Positions 6,703 through 7,372 of a stretch of 7,372 nt of DNA are shown piece by piece (position 1 is the stretch's first letter; every line of letters starts with the position of its first letter). A program made the translations under genes and the position numbers. Source of the stretch: an uncultured Holophagaceae bacterium (GTDB lineage: Bacteria; Acidobacteriota; Holophagae; Holophagales; Holophagaceae); the NCBI GenBank assembly GCA_903919165.1, contig CAIXHJ010000291.1:1-7372 (forward strand). The letters run 5' to 3'. The notes under the pieces are model-generated. The model was not told the DNA's origin. It did no database searches and saw only the letters and a list, made by a program, of their open reading frames with translations.

Positions 6703-6794
6703 TATTTAGAAGGAAGTGGACCATTTTCAAGCAATACTCCTCAGGGGGCGAATCTGGTCGCAAAACTCATAAAAAAATGCGTCGTGCTTGAGGA
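6620..6794. repeat. Long-range 8-bp inverted repeat around the pseudoknot region
   Basis: TCCTCAAG (6620-6627) is the exact reverse complement of CTTGAGGA (6787-6794). The left arm falls between the first arms of the two interleaved repeats, and the right arm lies 85 bases beyond them. It could extend a folded RNA to about 6800, but a match of this length over this distance may also be chance. Confidence 0.35.
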
Positions 6795-6942
6795 AGATCT
6801 TCATTTGGAATGACCAAGGGTGGAAATAACAGAGTGTGTCCGGCAATCCGCATGTCAAGAAATGTTAATGAAATTAATACGTTATACATGGCATGAATAT
6901 TCCCAGCTCCTTGTGCAAGGCACCAGACGATCAATCAAGGAT

Positions 6943-6957
6943 GGAGCCGCAGGCTCC
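6943..6957 (-). terminator. Weak candidate terminator of HPPD
   Basis: GGAGCC and GGCTCC form a 6-bp stem with a 3-base loop, 33 bases past the HPPD stop codon. On the minus strand it is followed by ATCCTTGATTGA, only moderately T-rich, so intrinsic termination would be weak. Confidence 0.25.
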
Positions 6958-6990
6958 GGGATCCGGCGAGGAGCGAATCAGCTACGGGAG

Positions 6991-7372
6991 TCAAAGCACA
7001 CCACGCTTCTTCTGATCCAATTCGATGGAGTCGTACAAAGCCTGGAAGTTCCCCTCGCCGAAGCCCATGTTCCCCCGTCGCTGGATGATCTCGAAGAACA
7101 TGGGCCCAATCTGGTCTTCGGTGAAGATCTGCAGGAGGTAGCCGCTGCTGTCGCCGTCGATCTGGACGCCCAGTTCCTTGACCGTGGTCAATGGCTCCCG
7201 CACGGCATATCCGTCTCGTGCCGCTCGCCCCGGCAACAGCTCGTAGTAGGCATCCGGAACGCGGAGAAACTTGAACCCCTGGGCTTGAAGGGTACGAAGC
7301 GTGCGGAAGATGTCATTGGTCGACATGGCGATGTGCTGCACGCCCTGTCCGTGGTGCCGATCCACGTACTCC
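6991..7372 (-). CDS. hppD: 4-hydroxyphenylpyruvate dioxygenase (C-terminal part, 5' end cut by window)
   Basis: This iron(II) enzyme converts 4-hydroxyphenylpyruvate and O2 to homogentisate and CO2 in tyrosine breakdown, in the cytoplasm. About 126 C-terminal residues are present and the frame is open to the window edge ('EYVDRHHGQGVQHIAM'), so the start is outside. Two iron ligands are visible: the histidine of 'GVQHIA' and the glutamate of 'MFFEIIQRRG'. The closing segment 'GFGEGNFQALYDSIELDQKKRG' is the conserved C-terminal helix region that gates the active site. 'SSGYLLQIFTED' is also typical. The first ligand histidine would be in the missing part. It is transcribed toward the + strand operon. 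The next genes of the homogentisate route are not seen here. Confidence 0.94.
   Translation of the reverse strand, partial: EYVDRHHGQGVQHIAMSTNDIFRTLRTLQAQGFKFLRVPDAYYELLPGRAARDGYAVREPLTTVKELGVQIDGDSSGYLLQIFTEDQIGPMFFEIIQRRGNMGFGEGNFQALYDSIELDQKKRGVL

Larger units (their letters stand above)
6550..6990. other. Gene-poor interval between the + strand terminator and HPPD
   Basis: No convincing protein gene is seen. Besides the interleaved repeats and the long-range repeat, the interval holds a palindrome GAAGATCTTC (6793-6802) and an AT-rich patch at about 6855-6900. That patch contains TTAAT-GAA-ATTAA (6865-6877) and CATG-G-CATG (6888-6896). These look like possible protein-binding sites, but no promoter with well-spaced boxes was found on either strand. 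The open frames crossing it have protein sequences of low plausibility. Confidence 0.5.

Noticed and set aside
6429..6734. 101-residue minus-strand open frame
   Set aside because: It covers the terminator and pseudoknot arms and shows no domain or plausible composition.
6771..6802. Minus-strand terminator for HPPD at the A7 run (6771-6777)
   Set aside because: The run of T on the minus strand is not preceded by a usable hairpin at the right distance. The nearby GAAGATCTTC palindrome is too short to form a loop.
6361..6813. 150-residue open frame on the + strand
   Set aside because: It runs straight through the strong terminator at 6518-6549 and the inverted repeats, and its translation looks random.

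Overview
This is a GC-rich bacterial window. It comes from a Gram-negative-type cell, since one product carries a twin-arginine (Tat) export signal and another a lipoprotein signal. Glycyl radical enzymes are destroyed by oxygen, whereas 4-hydroxyphenylpyruvate dioxygenase needs it, so the two together suggest a facultative anaerobe or an organism of fluctuating oxygen niches. I cannot place it taxonomically with confidence. An Acidobacteriota (Holophagae) or delta-proteobacterial relative would fit, but that is a guess.

Left part (1-2849, + strand): the 3' end of a radical-SAM glycyl-radical-enzyme activase overlaps by 4 bases a complete glycyl radical enzyme of 786 residues. Its pocket residues match those I recall for trans-4-hydroxy-L-proline dehydratase (HypD) at a constant offset of four residues. 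The pair would install a glycyl radical and then dehydrate 4-hydroxyproline to pyrroline-5-carboxylate, a precursor of proline.

Middle (2880-5359): a convergent gene encodes a fumarylacetoacetate-hydrolase-family protein with a Tat signal peptide, which is an unusual location for that fold. It is divergent from a two-gene operon for the A and B subunits of a 3-oxoacid CoA-transferase. The 96-bp divergent gap holds candidate promoters for both directions.

Right part (5373-6549): downstream of the CoA-transferase genes and on the same strand is an unrecognised lipoprotein with a glycine-rich hydrophobic stretch. Its reading frame is cut by a TGA but continues in coding-like sequence for 119 more codons to a TAG. 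Past that TAG it stays open for another 72 codons, beginning with a Pro-Ala repeat, and ends just before a strong intrinsic terminator. This looks like one gene broken by nonsense changes.

Far right (6550-7372): about 440 bp without a convincing gene contain interleaved perfect inverted repeats able to form a pseudoknot, followed by an AT-rich patch. The window closes with the C-terminal part of 4-hydroxyphenylpyruvate dioxygenase on the minus strand. HPPD, an FAH-fold enzyme and an acetoacetate-type CoA-transferase recall aerobic tyrosine breakdown through homogentisate. However, homogentisate dioxygenase and the isomerase are absent here and the FAH-fold protein is exported, so a complete pathway is not shown.
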